From Hymenobacter piscis (GTDB lineage Bacteria; Bacteroidota; Bacteroidia; Cytophagales; Hymenobacteraceae): 64,000 nt of DNA. The notes below the pieces were generated by a model. It was not told the origin of the DNA. It did no database searches and saw only the letters and a program-made list of their open reading frames with translations. Position 1 is the stretch's first letter. Each line of letters begins with the position of its first letter. The stretch spans positions 1 through 64,000 of the forward strand of contig NZ_JAHHZN010000007.1 of assembly GCF_018760735.1 (NCBI RefSeq), read 5' to 3'. Positions 18,193 to 26,636 of this stretch are shown here, in pieces. A program made the position numbers and the translations under genes.

Positions 18193-18537
18193 CTAAGGCA
18201 GGCGCAGGGTATCAGCGGGGGCCCCTTGCACGCGCTGGAGGCGGGTCTGGGGTGTGCTGGTGTTGTTGTCGTCAGTGTTGAGGGTTTCGGGGCGCTTCTG
18301 GGAGTTGATGCCGCTGGCCTGGTTGCCCAGCCGAACGCGGCCCGGGGTGGCGTCGGGCGTGGCCCCGCTGTAGCCGGCGTTGCTGTTGTAGGCGGCCTGG
18401 CGGTCGGCGTCGGTGAGAATGCGGCTGGGAACCCGGCGGGCAGCCGAGTCCTCGGCGGCCGTATCCTGGGCCGTAGTGCAGCCGCCCAGCAGCAGCGCGG
18501 CGGGCATTAGAATTCGAAAAAAAGCAGGGTGGCGCAT
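18193..18537 (-). CDS. Small lipoprotein of unknown function
   Basis: From the ATG at 18537 the protein has 114 residues with a lipoprotein signal (FFRILMPAALLLGGC, Cys18). The remainder is polar, low-complexity and Asn/Thr/Arg-rich (AYNSNAGYSGATPDATPGRV, TDDNNTSTPQTRLQ) without a recognisable domain. It is likely a natively disordered envelope lipoprotein. It follows the DUF3050 gene on the same strand but a terminator lies between the two, and its ATG is next to that hairpin. Confidence 0.6.
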   Translation of the reverse strand: MRHPAFFRILMPAALLLGGCTTAQDTAAEDSAARRVPSRILTDADRQAAYNSNAGYSGATPDATPGRVRLGNQASGINSQKRPETLNTDDNNTSTPQTRLQRVQGAPADTLRLP

Positions 18538-18541
18538 GGCA

Positions 18542-18584
18542 AAAAGCAAAGGGAACCGACCTCCAGTAGGTCGGCTCCCTTTGC
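18542..18584 (-). terminator. Terminator after the DUF3050 gene
   Basis: AGCAAAGGGA-CCGAC pairs with GTCGG-TCCCTTTGCT around a loop of about eight bases. On the minus strand it is followed by TTTTTGCC. Confidence 0.8.
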
Positions 18585-18627
18585 TAACGGGCGGCACCCC
18601 GCGAAGTTGGGGCAGGCAAGGGCTAAA

Positions 18628-19431
18628 TTACCGGGCTTCGGCAGCGCTGCCCGCCAAATCGGCCCGGATGCCGTCCCAGAGGGCTACGCGGGCCTGCATG
18701 CAGCGCACGGCCGTGGCTTCGGCTTCAATCCAGCGCTGGGGGTTGTCGGCGCACAGCTCGCGCACCATCTGCTGGGCCAGGGGCGTGTGCACTTCCTCGT
18801 CGAGCTGGATGTGGCGGTCGAGGTAGTAGGTAAACGTGTCGAGCTGGCCGGGGAAACGCTGGCGCAAATCGTGCACGAGGTGGCGGAACATATCCGGAAT
18901 CACGTCTTCGCGCCCGAAGGTGAAGGCGGCAGCCACCGCGTGGGTCTGGCCCGAATCGATGAGGCGGAAGGTATCGAGCACGAACTCGCGCACCGAGGCC
19001 GGGGCATCGGCCGCGGCCAGGGCGTCGGCCACCGAAGCGCCTTGGGCCAGGGCGCCCAGCAGGCGCTCTACGGGCGCAGTATCGGCCCCGCACTCGCGCA
19101 TGGCGCGCAGGTACAGCTCGAAATGGCTGGCGGGCCGGCCTTCGGGGTCCACGTCGGTTTCCTCCTCCAGCACGATGTCGTTGATGAGGCGGCGGGTGGC
19201 GGGGTTGCCGCGGGGCACCCAGGGCACCGTTACGCAGGTCAGGTCCCGCTGCAGGGCCTTGAGCAAGGACATAAAATCCCAGACGGCAAACACGTGGTGC
19301 TGCATGAACACGCGCAGGTCTTCCAGCGAGTGTAGCGACTGGTACACGCCGTGGGCCACCAGCTGCGCGCGGGCCGGCGCCAGGGCGGCCTGGAGGTCGG
19401 CAATAGAATCGGGTTTGGTTTGAGTCAGCAT
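18628..19431 (-). CDS. DUF3050 family protein (heme-oxygenase-like fold)
   Basis: From the ATG at 19431 the protein has 267 residues. It matches DUF3050 by length and by LEDLRVFMQHHVFAVWDFMS, NDIVLEEETD, HFELYLRAM, FTFGREDVIPDMF, YYLDRHIQLDEEVHTPLA and the conserved Glu/His pairs. These residues suggest a helical metal- or heme-oxygenase-like fold. The biochemical function is unknown. The frame is open 47 codons upstream of this ATG, but that part runs over a hairpin and lacks family similarity. Confidence 0.85.
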   Translation of the reverse strand: MLTQTKPDSIADLQAALAPARAQLVAHGVYQSLHSLEDLRVFMQHHVFAVWDFMSLLKALQRDLTCVTVPWVPRGNPATRRLINDIVLEEETDVDPEGRPASHFELYLRAMRECGADTAPVERLLGALAQGASVADALAAADAPASVREFVLDTFRLIDSGQTHAVAAAFTFGREDVIPDMFRHLVHDLRQRFPGQLDTFTYYLDRHIQLDEEVHTPLAQQMVRELCADNPQRWIEAEATAVRCMQARVALWDGIRADLAGSAAEAR

Positions 19432-19528
19432 AAGGCAGGCAACACGCTTTTCGCGACGGGCATCAGGTACGAAACAGGAGTAGAAAAGCCCGGCTACGCC
19501 CGAACCAGGCCTTTCGGACTGACAACAA

Positions 19529-19570
19529 ACGAAATGGCCCACCGGCTCGGATTGCCAGCGGGCCATTTGC
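19529..19570 (-). terminator. Hairpin terminator downstream of msrB
   Basis: AAATGGCCCGC-GGC and GCCGG-GGGCCATTT form the stem on the minus strand, followed by CGTTTGTTG. It lies about 115 bases after the msrB stop, past the heptamer hairpin. Confidence 0.6.
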
Positions 19571-19582
19571 AAAAGTAATTGA

Positions 19583-19683
19583 GTTGTCAGGTGATAGTTG
19601 TCGGTTGATAGTTGTCAGTTGTCAGTTGTCAGTTGTCAGTGAAGGAATGTGGTCCTGACAACTGACAACTATCAACCAACAAC
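19583..19683. repeat. GTTGTCA heptamer array with complementary arm at the msrB stop
   Basis: The left arm is eight heptamers (GTTGTCA, GGTGATA, GTTGTCG, GTTGATA, then four GTTGTCA; 19583-19638). The right arm at 19656-19683 is TGACAAC twice, TATCAAC and CAACAAC. TATCAAC pairs with the variant GTTGATA. The array touches the msrB stop codon (19684-19686). The unit is the same as at 4293-4382. Confidence 0.85.
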
Positions 19684-20259
19684 TTATTTGGCTTTCTCGA
19701 ACACCATGCCGTAGGAATCCATGCAGTAGCGCTGGCCGGTGGGTTTGGGGCCGTCGTTGAAAACGTGGCCGAGGTGGCCCCCGCACTGGGCGCACACCAG
19801 CTCGTCGCGGCTCATGCCCAGGCTGTTGTCGGCAGTTACCTTCAGGCTGGTGCTGGTGGCCGGGGCCCAGAAGCTCGGCCAGCCGGTACCCGACTCAAAC
19901 TTGGTGTCGGAAGTAAACAGCAGGTTGTGGTCGGCGGCGCAGTAGTAATTGCCCTTCTCGTGGTTGTCCCAGTAGGGGTTGGCGAAGGGCTTTTCGGTGC
20001 CCTGCTCCCGCAGGATGTAGTACTGCTCGGGGGTGAGCTGTTTTTTCCACTCGGCGTCGGTTTTCTGCACCGGAAACTCGCCGGGCTTGCCAGTCACGGT
20101 TTGGGGGACGGGGTAGTTTTTGGCCGATTGGGAAGCCGTAGTCACGGGGCGGGGCGAGTCGGCGAGGTCCATTTGGGCGTCGCGGGATTTAGCCTGCTGG
20201 GAGCAGGCAGAGTGGAGCGTGGCGGCGGAAAGCAGCAGAATAAGCAGGGAAGCGCGCAT
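19684..20259 (-). CDS. msrB: Peptide-methionine (R)-S-oxide reductase, lipoprotein form
   Basis: MsrB reduces methionine-R-sulfoxide in oxidised proteins. From the ATG at 20259 the protein has 191 residues with a lipoprotein signal ([11 protein letters not shown]), so it works outside the cytoplasm. The SelR domain covers the second half: [39 protein letters not shown] and the catalytic Cys in [10 protein letters not shown]. The structural zinc site seems incomplete: the second pair CAQC is present but the first position reads CAAD. Heptamer repeats begin right at its stop codon. Confidence 0.95.
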   Translation of the reverse strand: MRASLLILLLSAATLHSACSQQAKSRDAQMDLADSPRPVTTASQSAKNYPVPQTVTGKPGEFPVQKTDAEWKKQLTPEQYYILREQGTEKPFANPYWDNHEKGNYYCAADHNLLFTSDTKFESGTGWPSFWAPATSTSLKVTADNSLGMSRDELVCAQCGGHLGHVFNDGPKPTGQRYCMDSYGMVFEKAK

Positions 20260-20488
20260 AGCAAGCAGGGAAAAAGCCAGAATAGGGGCGGGCCACGTTG
20301 GCCGCCGCCGGGTAACATACGCAGACCGGCGCCGGTTCGGACGTGCGGCCATTAGGCGGGGCCCATCGGGGCCCGGGGACGGTTACGGGGAGTATCAGCA
20401 GGCCAGCGAGTTGACGCGGGGGGCCGGCCCGTTTCTTCCCGGCTCAGTAACAATTAATTACCGGCGCGAATTTGCGCCAAACATTCCC

Positions 20489-20496
20489 TACCTTTG
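20489..20496 (+). promoter_or_regulatory. -7 box of the typA promoter
   Basis: TACCTTTG fits TAnnTTTG. A TTTG lies at 20471, closer than the usual spacing, so the -33 element is uncertain. The ATG at 20516 leaves a leader of only about a dozen bases. Confidence 0.55.
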
Positions 20497-20515
20497 CGCC
20501 CGGAAAACCCTTTGT

Positions 20516-22324
20516 ATGCAGAACATCCGGAATATCGCCATCATCGCCCACGTTGACCACGGCAAGACCACGCTCGTGGACAAGATCATTCACGCCTCGA
20601 AGCTGTTCGACGAACACCAGCAGTTCGACGACCTCATCCTCGACAACAATGACCTGGAGCGGGAGCGGGGCATCACCATCGTATCCAAGAACGTATCCGT
20701 ACGTTACAAGGACGTAAAAATCAACATCATCGACACCCCTGGTCACGCCGACTTCGGCGGCGAGGTGGAGCGCGTACTCAAGATGGCCGACGGCGTATTG
20801 CTGCTTGTCGATGCCTTCGAAGGGGCCATGCCCCAGACCCGCTTCGTACTGGGCAAAGCCATCGACCTGGGCCTGAAGCCCATCGTGGTGGTCAACAAAG
20901 TCGATAAGGAAAACTGCCGCCCCGACGAGGTGCACGAGCAGGTATTCGACCTGATGTTCAACCTCGGCGCCACCGAAGACCAGCTGGACTTCGTGACGCT
21001 GTACGGCTCCTCGAAGCAGGGCTGGATGAGCACCGACTGGAAAACCAAAACCGACAGCATCATCCCGCTGCTCGATGCCGTAGTGGCCTCCATCCCGCCT
21101 GCCCCCACCCTGGAAGGCACGCCCCAGATGCAGGTGACCTCGCTCGACTACTCGTCGTTCGTGGGCCGTATCGCCATCGGCCGCGTGCACCGCGGTACGC
21201 TGAAGGAAGGCGCCAACATGAGCCTGGTGAAGCGCGACGGCACCATCAAGAAAGTAAAAATCAAGGAGCTGCAGGTGTTCGAAGGCCTGGGCCGCACGAA
21301 AGTAACCGAGGTTAGCTCGGGCGAAATCTGCGCCGTAACGGGCATCGAAGGCTTCGACATCGGCGACACCCTCGCCGACGCCGAAAACCCCGAAGGGCTG
21401 AAGACCATCAGCATCGATGAGCCGACGATGAACATGCTCTTCACCATCAACAACTCGCCCTTCTTCGGGAAGGAAGGCAAGTTCGTGACCTCGCGTCACC
21501 TGCGGGACCGGCTGTTCAAGGAAACCGAGAAAAACCTGGCCCTGCGCGTAAAGGAAACCGACCGCGAGGACTCCTTCCTGGTGTACGGCCGCGGCATTCT
21601 GCACTTGTCGGTACTCATCGAGACCATGCGTCGCGAAGGGTTCGAGCTGCAGGTAGGCCAGCCCCAGGTACTGTTCCAGGAAGACGAAAACGGCAACCGC
21701 CTCGAGCCTGTTGAGCACCTGGTAGTCGACGTACCGGAGGAAACGGCTGGTAAGGTAATCGAGCTGGTGACCATGCGCAAGGGCGAGCTGACCATCATGG
21801 AGCCCAAGGGCGACCTGCAGCACCTGGAGTTCAACATCCCGGCCCGGGGCCTGATCGGCCTGCGCAACAACGTGCTGACCGCCACCGCCGGGGAAGCCAT
21901 CATGAACCACCGTTTCGCCGCTTACGAGCCTTACAAAGGCGTTATCCCCGGCCGGATTGCCGGTTCGCTGATTTCGATGGATACCGGTGCCGGCACCGCC
22001 TACACCATCGACAAGATGCAGGACCGCGGCGAGTTCTTCGTTGATCCGGGCGAAGAGGTGTACGCCGGCCAGGTTATCGGCGAGCACACCCGCCCCAACG
22101 ACCTGACCATCAACATCCAGAAAGGCAAGAAGCTCACTAACATGCGCGCTTCCGGCTCCGATGACAACGCCAAGATCATCCCGAAGCGTCAGTTCTCGCT
22201 GGAAGAAGCCATGGAATACATCCAGAAGGATGAGTACCTGGAAGTAACGCCCAAGTCGATCCGGATGCGCAAAATCCTGCTCGACGAAAACGAGCGTCTG
22301 CGCTCGGCCAAGAAGGTCGACTAG
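20516..22324 (+). CDS. typA: Translational GTPase TypA/BipA
   Basis: This ribosome-binding GTPase helps 50S assembly and growth under stress. From the ATG at 20516 it has 602 residues, the normal size. The G domain shows [10 protein letters not shown] (P-loop, residues 11-20), ERERGITI (switch I), [14 protein letters not shown] (switch II) and NKVD. Elongation-factor domains II, III and V follow ([40 protein letters not shown]), then the BipA-specific C-terminal domain ([40 protein letters not shown]). The frame is open a further 132 codons upstream, but these have no family similarity. Confidence 0.97.
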   Translation: MQNIRNIAIIAHVDHGKTTLVDKIIHASKLFDEHQQFDDLILDNNDLERERGITIVSKNVSVRYKDVKINIIDTPGHADFGGEVERVLKMADGVLLLVDAFEGAMPQTRFVLGKAIDLGLKPIVVVNKVDKENCRPDEVHEQVFDLMFNLGATEDQLDFVTLYGSSKQGWMSTDWKTKTDSIIPLLDAVVASIPPAPTLEGTPQMQVTSLDYSSFVGRIAIGRVHRGTLKEGANMSLVKRDGTIKKVKIKELQVFEGLGRTKVTEVSSGEICAVTGIEGFDIGDTLADAENPEGLKTISIDEPTMNMLFTINNSPFFGKEGKFVTSRHLRDRLFKETEKNLALRVKETDREDSFLVYGRGILHLSVLIETMRREGFELQVGQPQVLFQEDENGNRLEPVEHLVVDVPEETAGKVIELVTMRKGELTIMEPKGDLQHLEFNIPARGLIGLRNNVLTATAGEAIMNHRFAAYEPYKGVIPGRIAGSLISMDTGAGTAYTIDKMQDRGEFFVDPGEEVYAGQVIGEHTRPNDLTINIQKGKKLTNMRASGSDDNAKIIPKRQFSLEEAMEYIQKDEYLEVTPKSIRMRKILLDENERLRSAKKVD

Positions 22325-22361
22325 GTTTCGTTTTTCGGAGCTCTGACTTCGTTGAAATAGT

Positions 22362-22394
22362 AAGAGGGGCCCGGCGCAAGTCGGGCCCCTCTTT
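22362..22394 (+). terminator. Terminator after typA
   Basis: AAGAGGGGCCCGG pairs with CGGGCCCCTCTTT around a short loop, about 40 bases after the typA stop. Confidence 0.8.
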
Positions 22395-22466
22395 CGTTAT
22401 AACCAGTTGGACCGGTACCGAGCGGATTCCGTATCTTCGTAAACCACGTCTTAGCCTTTATTTCTT

Positions 22467-22868
22467 ATGGATTCCGAAAACCGCAACAAGCGCGACCTGC
22501 CCGAAGTGGTAGCTGATATTCTGATCACGCTGGATAAAGTGCAGCGCGATGTTTCCGCCCTGCAACAGGAAATGGGCGGCCTGCGCCAAGAGGTGGGCGG
22601 CCTGCGCCAAGAGGTGGGCGGTCTGCGCCAAGAGGTGGGCGGCCTGCGCCAAGAGGTGGGCGGTCTGCGCCAAGAGGTGGGGAACGGCTTTGATCGGTTG
22701 GAAAGCGCCTTTAATAACATGACCACGGCCGTGCTGGACGCCATGAACCGGCAGACGGAGCGCTATGACACAGTCCACACCACGCAGAACACCCAGCAAT
22801 CGGAGGTAAAAGAGCTGCGGCAGCGGCTGGAGAACCTGGAGAAAATCGTGTACAAGCAAGCCGGCTAA
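22467..22868 (+). CDS. Coiled-coil protein with GGLRQEV heptad repeats
   Basis: The protein has 133 residues, no signal peptide and no catalytic domain. Residues 37-71 are five exact copies of GGLRQEV, encoded by five 21-base repeats at 22575-22679 that differ only at one wobble base. Flanking parts are also heptad-rich (VVADILITLDKVQRDVSALQ before; LRQRLENLEKIVYKQ after), so the whole protein is probably a long parallel coiled coil. The middle FDRLESAFNNMTTAVLDAMN resembles short coiled-coil accessory proteins. A TATCTTCG box near 22433 may be its promoter, and it has its own terminator. Function unknown. Confidence 0.75.
   Translation: MDSENRNKRDLPEVVADILITLDKVQRDVSALQQEMGGLRQEVGGLRQEVGGLRQEVGGLRQEVGGLRQEVGNGFDRLESAFNNMTTAVLDAMNRQTERYDTVHTTQNTQQSEVKELRQRLENLEKIVYKQAG
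22575..22679 (+). repeat. Five tandem 21-base repeats inside a coiled-coil gene
   Basis: Each unit starts GGCGGCCTGCGCCAAGAGGT or the same with GGCGGT. The C/T variants run C, C, T, C, T, which suggests recent expansion by slippage or unequal exchange. Copy number changes would lengthen the coil by one heptad without a frameshift. Confidence 0.9.
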
Positions 22869-22898
22869 GTTTCCCGACAGGCTATAGTGCAGCAGCAG

Positions 22899-22925
22899 GC
22901 GCGGCCAAAGGCCGCGCTTTTTTGT
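22899..22925 (+). terminator. Terminator after the coiled-coil gene
   Basis: GCGCGGCC-AAA-GGCCGCGC is followed by seven T. Confidence 0.9.
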
Positions 22926-22997
22926 TGCCGGAAGGCCAGATGCGGGCTGTTGTTGTTGTATGGCAGCCTGTCCTATTTCTCCTTTTGAACTGCGCCC

Positions 22998-23747
22998 GTG
23001 CCTTCTGCCCCCTCTCCCACCCCACGCCGCTACCGCCCGCACCTGATGCGGCAGCGCTGGAGTAACCTGCTGTTTGCCCACTGGCCCGTGCCGCCCGAGC
23101 TGCTACGCCCCTACCTGCCGGCCCGCCTGGAAGTAGATACGTTTGCGGACCAGGCCTGGCTGGGCGTGGTGCCGTTCACGATGAGCCAGATCCGTCCCCT
23201 GGGACTGCCCGCCGTGCCGGGTCTGAGCGCCCTGCACGAGCTGAACGTGCGCACCTACGCCACCCTCGACGGCGTGCCGGGCGTGTGGTTTCTGTCGCTC
23301 GATGCTACCCAGCCCCTGGGGGTGTGGGCCGCCCGCACCCTGTTTCACCTGCCCTACCTGCACGCCCGCATCCGCCTGACCGAAACGAATGGTACGCTGC
23401 GGGCCGTGGCCGAGCGCACCCACCGGGGTGCTGCCCCCGCCACCTTCGCCGCCACCTGGACGCCGGGTGCCAGGCTGCCGCTGGCACAACCGGGTACGCT
23501 GGCCCATTTCCTCACCGAACGCTACCACCTGTACACGGCCGGAGCCAACCTCCGGCAGGGGGTGCTGGGCAGCAGCCTGTGGCGGGGCCACCTCTGGCAC
23601 GAGCCCTGGCAGCTGCGGGAGGCCACGTTGCAGGAATGGGACTCCACGCTGGTGGAAAGCCATGGCCTGCCCACCCCGGTCGGCCCACCCCTGCTCTATG
23701 CTGCTGAACCCCTGGATGTGACGGTGCGGGAGCTGCGGCGGGTGTGA
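22998..23747 (+). CDS. DUF2071 (YqjF-like) protein
   Basis: The protein has 249 residues with a GTG start. It matches the YqjF/DUF2071 family by MRQRWSNLLFAHWPVPPELLRPYLPARLEVDTF, here seen as LLFAHWPVPPELLRPYLPAR, by AWLGVVPFTM, and by ELNVRTYATLDGVPGVWFLSLDA, followed by LPYLHARIRL and HFLTERYHLYT. The family is soluble, possibly acetoacetate-decarboxylase-like in fold, and of unknown function. It converges on the acylphosphatase gene with ten bases between stops. Confidence 0.85.
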   Translation: MPSAPSPTPRRYRPHLMRQRWSNLLFAHWPVPPELLRPYLPARLEVDTFADQAWLGVVPFTMSQIRPLGLPAVPGLSALHELNVRTYATLDGVPGVWFLSLDATQPLGVWAARTLFHLPYLHARIRLTETNGTLRAVAERTHRGAAPATFAATWTPGARLPLAQPGTLAHFLTERYHLYTAGANLRQGVLGSSLWRGHLWHEPWQLREATLQEWDSTLVESHGLPTPVGPPLLYAAEPLDVTVRELRRV

Positions 23748-23757
23748 GCGGGCCGCT

Positions 23758-24033
23758 TCAGCGGCGGATTTCGAACTCCGGATAGCCCTGCACCGGCCCC
23801 GTGGTGGCTTCCACCTCCTCCACGCGGGCGGCCGGTGGTCCCTGGTGGCACCACTGCTCCAGCTGGGCCAGCGCTTCGGGCGGGCCTTCGGCTTCGATGG
23901 TGACGGTACCGTCGGGGTTGTTGCGGGCGTAGCCGGTGAGGCCCAGCTGCCGGGCCTGCTGGCGGGTGCTCTGGCGGTAGAACACGCCCTGTACGCGGCC
24001 GTGCACCCGGAAAATACGGTGTTCGATACTCAT
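23758..24033 (-). CDS. acyP: Acylphosphatase
   Basis: This small cytoplasmic enzyme hydrolyses carboxyl-phosphate bonds. The 91 residues fit the family exactly: RVHGRVQGVFYRQSTRQQAR with the phosphate-binding Arg20, and GYARNNPDGTVTIEAEG with the catalytic Asn at 38-39. The start is the ATG at 24033, preceded by AAAAATATA. It lies just downstream of the GT39-like gene on the same strand. Confidence 0.95.
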   Translation of the reverse strand: MSIEHRIFRVHGRVQGVFYRQSTRQQARQLGLTGYARNNPDGTVTIEAEGPPEALAQLEQWCHQGPPAARVEEVEATTGPVQGYPEFEIRR

Positions 24034-24080
24034 TATATTTTTGCTGAATCAGAAGCGGGAGAGCGTCTTTGGCTTGGCGC

Positions 24081-25604
24081 TTATTTGGCGGCCGGCCGCG
24101 TCCAGAGCCAGCACGGGAAACGGCCCACGGCCCGACAACGGGCCTCGGGGAAGGCGGCCCGCACGAGGGCGGAGTCGGCCGCCGAGCCGGTCAGCACCTG
24201 CCAGGAGGACGGTAAAGCGGCCACCGCGGTGGGTGGCACTACCCGTATGGCGCGCGGGTAAGCCAGCACGTAGAAGCGCAACGAAGCGTTATAGCCCGGC
24301 CCGCCATTATATACATCCAGCGGTTGGCGCGACTCGTAGAAGCCCGCTTCGGCCACCACGGCCAACGGACTGGGCGGGTCGGCCTCGTTTTGGAGCGCTC
24401 GTACCCCGTAGCCGACGCGAATGTAGTCGAGCGTATCGCGGCGGTTACTGCGCAGCTGCCGCCACATCATAATAAAGGGCGGCGCCAGCACCAGCAGCAC
24501 CAGCAACACCCGGAAGCTAAGCCGCCCACTGCCGGCAGGAATGCGGGCCAGCAGCCGCGCAGCCAGCCGCGGTCCACCCAGGCCCAGCAACAATGCCACC
24601 CAGGGGTAGGCCGGCGCGATGTACCACTCAATTTTCGTTTTAGCTACGGTCAGCACCAGCAGTAGTCCAGCGGCCCAGCTTAGGGCAAACCAGGCCACCC
24701 GCCGCACCTGGGCGTTCGGGTGACGCAGGGCGAAGGGCACGACCAGGGGCACCAGATAGATCCAGGGGATGAATTTGGTAGTACCTAACCGCTGCAGGTA
24801 GTAGTACCAGACTTCCTGGTGGTTTTCCAGCGCACTACCGAATCGCCCCCCTAGTTCGTTGGCGTTGATGGCCGCCCAGTAGCCCGGGCTGGCCTGTTCG
24901 CGCAGCACGTACCAGGCCACGGCTACACTTACCCAGGCCAGCAGCACCAGCCAGAAGCCGGGCATACGCAGCAGGTTTCGCCCCCGTCGCCGGGCCAGAC
25001 AATACATGATTACCCCAGGCCAGGGCAGCAGCACTGCTACCCCCTTGGTAAGAGTGGCCACCACCAGCCCTGCTCCCACGCCAACCCACCAGCGCGAGCG
25101 GCCGGTTTCCAGCAACAGCACGACCGAAAGGCCGGCCACGAGTTGAGCCAGGGTGAGCAGGGCGTCGTAATCACCCGTTTTACCGTGGTGTTCTCCGACG
25201 AACCCGAGCGTACTTACCAGTACCGAGCCTGCCACCAGCGCACTCACCGGGCGGCCCAGAAACCGGGTGATAAACAGGCACAGGAGGGTTATGGTCGTAA
25301 GCATAGCCAGCGCGGCGGGCAGCCGCACCGCCCAGCCGGTGGGCCCCAGTAAACTGATCAGGCCAGCTTGCAACCAGATCATGAGCGGGGGTTTGGTATT
25401 CCACAGGTCCGGTTGAAAGGCGTACGTGGTCACCAGCCAGTTCCGGCTCTGCACCATCTCCAGCGCGTTTACCCCCAGGCGGGCTTCATCCCATTGGCTC
25501 AATACCAATCCATTCAGATCAATAAGCATTCCTACCGCAATGAGTAGGGCCAGCCAAGGGGCCCAGCGAACTAGCTGACGTACTTCCGGAAGGGTTGGGG
25601 TCAT
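24081..25604 (-). CDS. ArnT/GT39-like integral membrane glycosyltransferase
   Basis: The protein has 507 residues from the ATG at 25604 (a TTG two codons upstream is possible) and about ten to twelve hydrophobic segments. The first periplasmic loop has the PMT/ArnT pattern: LSQWDEARLGVNALEMVQSR with the acidic residues expected to be catalytic, then TKPPLMIWLQAGL. Such enzymes move a sugar from a polyprenyl-phosphate donor to lipid A, protein or another envelope acceptor. The acceptor cannot be predicted. It is 47 bases upstream of acyP on the same strand. Confidence 0.85.
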   Translation of the reverse strand: MTPTLPEVRQLVRWAPWLALLIAVGMLIDLNGLVLSQWDEARLGVNALEMVQSRNWLVTTYAFQPDLWNTKPPLMIWLQAGLISLLGPTGWAVRLPAALAMLTTITLLCLFITRFLGRPVSALVAGSVLVSTLGFVGEHHGKTGDYDALLTLAQLVAGLSVVLLLETGRSRWWVGVGAGLVVATLTKGVAVLLPWPGVIMYCLARRRGRNLLRMPGFWLVLLAWVSVAVAWYVLREQASPGYWAAINANELGGRFGSALENHQEVWYYYLQRLGTTKFIPWIYLVPLVVPFALRHPNAQVRRVAWFALSWAAGLLLVLTVAKTKIEWYIAPAYPWVALLLGLGGPRLAARLLARIPAGSGRLSFRVLLVLLVLAPPFIMMWRQLRSNRRDTLDYIRVGYGVRALQNEADPPSPLAVVAEAGFYESRQPLDVYNGGPGYNASLRFYVLAYPRAIRVVPPTAVAALPSSWQVLTGSAADSALVRAAFPEARCRAVGRFPCWLWTRPAAK

Positions 25605-25676
25605 ACACAAACAGGAGGTAGGCTGAAACCTACCAGAAAACAGGGCGAAAAAGGGTTAAAAAGCAGAGACGCGCCG

Positions 25677-26483
25677 CTAGCGGCGCTGGCGCACGGCCTC
25701 AAACGTGAGAATGGCAGTGGCCGTGCTCACGTTCAGCGAGTCGATATAGCCACCCATGGGGATGATGATGGTCTGGTCGCAGGCCGCCATCAGCTCAGGG
25801 GTGAGGCCGTCGGCCTCGGTGCCCATCACGAAGGCCGTGGGACCCCGATAATCGAATTCGGTGTACGGCAGGGCGTGGTCGGTGAGGGCGGCGGCGTAGG
25901 TGCGGATGCCGTGCTGCTGACACCAGTTCAGCAGCTCGGGCCGGGAGGTGGCCACGGTGGGCACCGTGAAAATGCAGCCGATGCTGCTGCGGATGGCGTT
26001 GGGGTTGTAGAGGTCGGTGCGCGGGTCGCAGATGATGACGGCGTCGGCGCGGGCGGCGTCGGCGGTGCGCAGGATGGCGCCCAGGTTGCCGGGTTTCTCC
26101 ACGGCTTCCAGCACCAGCAGCAGCGGGTTGGCCGGCAATACCAGCGCCTCGAGCGTGTGGCGGGGTGGGCGCACCAGGGCCAGCACGCCGTCGGAACCCT
26201 CCCGGTAGGCCACTTTCTCAAACACCGCCTTCGACACCATAAACCAGTCGGGCAGCTGGCCGAACATCGATTCCAGCTCCCGCAACTGATTTTCGGCGGC
26301 CAGCTCGGGGCAGACGAACAGGGCCTGCACCACCGCCCCGGCCTGGTGGGCAATGGTCAGCTCGCGGTGGCCCTCCAGGATAGTCAGATTCTGGGCGCGG
26401 CGCTCCGCCGACTTCTGCTGGAGCCTGAGCAGGTTCTTGATGCGCGGATTCTGGGGGCTGGAGATCAGGTCGGGCTGGGGCAT
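25677..26483 (-). CDS. TrmH/SpoU-family RNA 2'-O-methyltransferase
   Basis: From the ATG at 26483 the protein has 268 residues. The N-terminal substrate-binding domain (SPQNPRIKNLLRLQQKSAER, ILEGHRELTIAH) is typical of the RlmB/TsnR-like branch. The knotted SPOUT domain has EAVEKPGNLGAILRTADAA, GTEADGLTPELM and IPMGGYIDSLNVSTATAI, which carry the three SpoU motifs. It should use S-adenosylmethionine to methylate a ribose in rRNA or tRNA; the target is not known. It starts about 150 bases from the divergent sensor kinase. Confidence 0.92.
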   Translation of the reverse strand: MPQPDLISSPQNPRIKNLLRLQQKSAERRAQNLTILEGHRELTIAHQAGAVVQALFVCPELAAENQLRELESMFGQLPDWFMVSKAVFEKVAYREGSDGVLALVRPPRHTLEALVLPANPLLLVLEAVEKPGNLGAILRTADAARADAVIICDPRTDLYNPNAIRSSIGCIFTVPTVATSRPELLNWCQQHGIRTYAAALTDHALPYTEFDYRGPTAFVMGTEADGLTPELMAACDQTIIIPMGGYIDSLNVSTATAILTFEAVRQRR

Positions 26484-26636
26484 ACGGCGGGGGCAGATAC
26501 AGGCGCGGCCCGCAGGGCGGCGCGGCCGCAAAGATAGGCAGGCTAACCCGGGGGCGGTAACTTGCGTTGGCGAGGCACCAGGGTGGTCCCCAACCCGCGC
26601 GTTACGCTCCCCTCTCCCTTTCTTCTGACCGTACCT

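Noticed and set aside
20444..22087. Long open frame (547 codons) on the minus strand over typA
   Set aside because: It is the antisense frame of a highly conserved GTPase in GC-rich DNA. Its translation is His/Gly/Val-rich without any motif.
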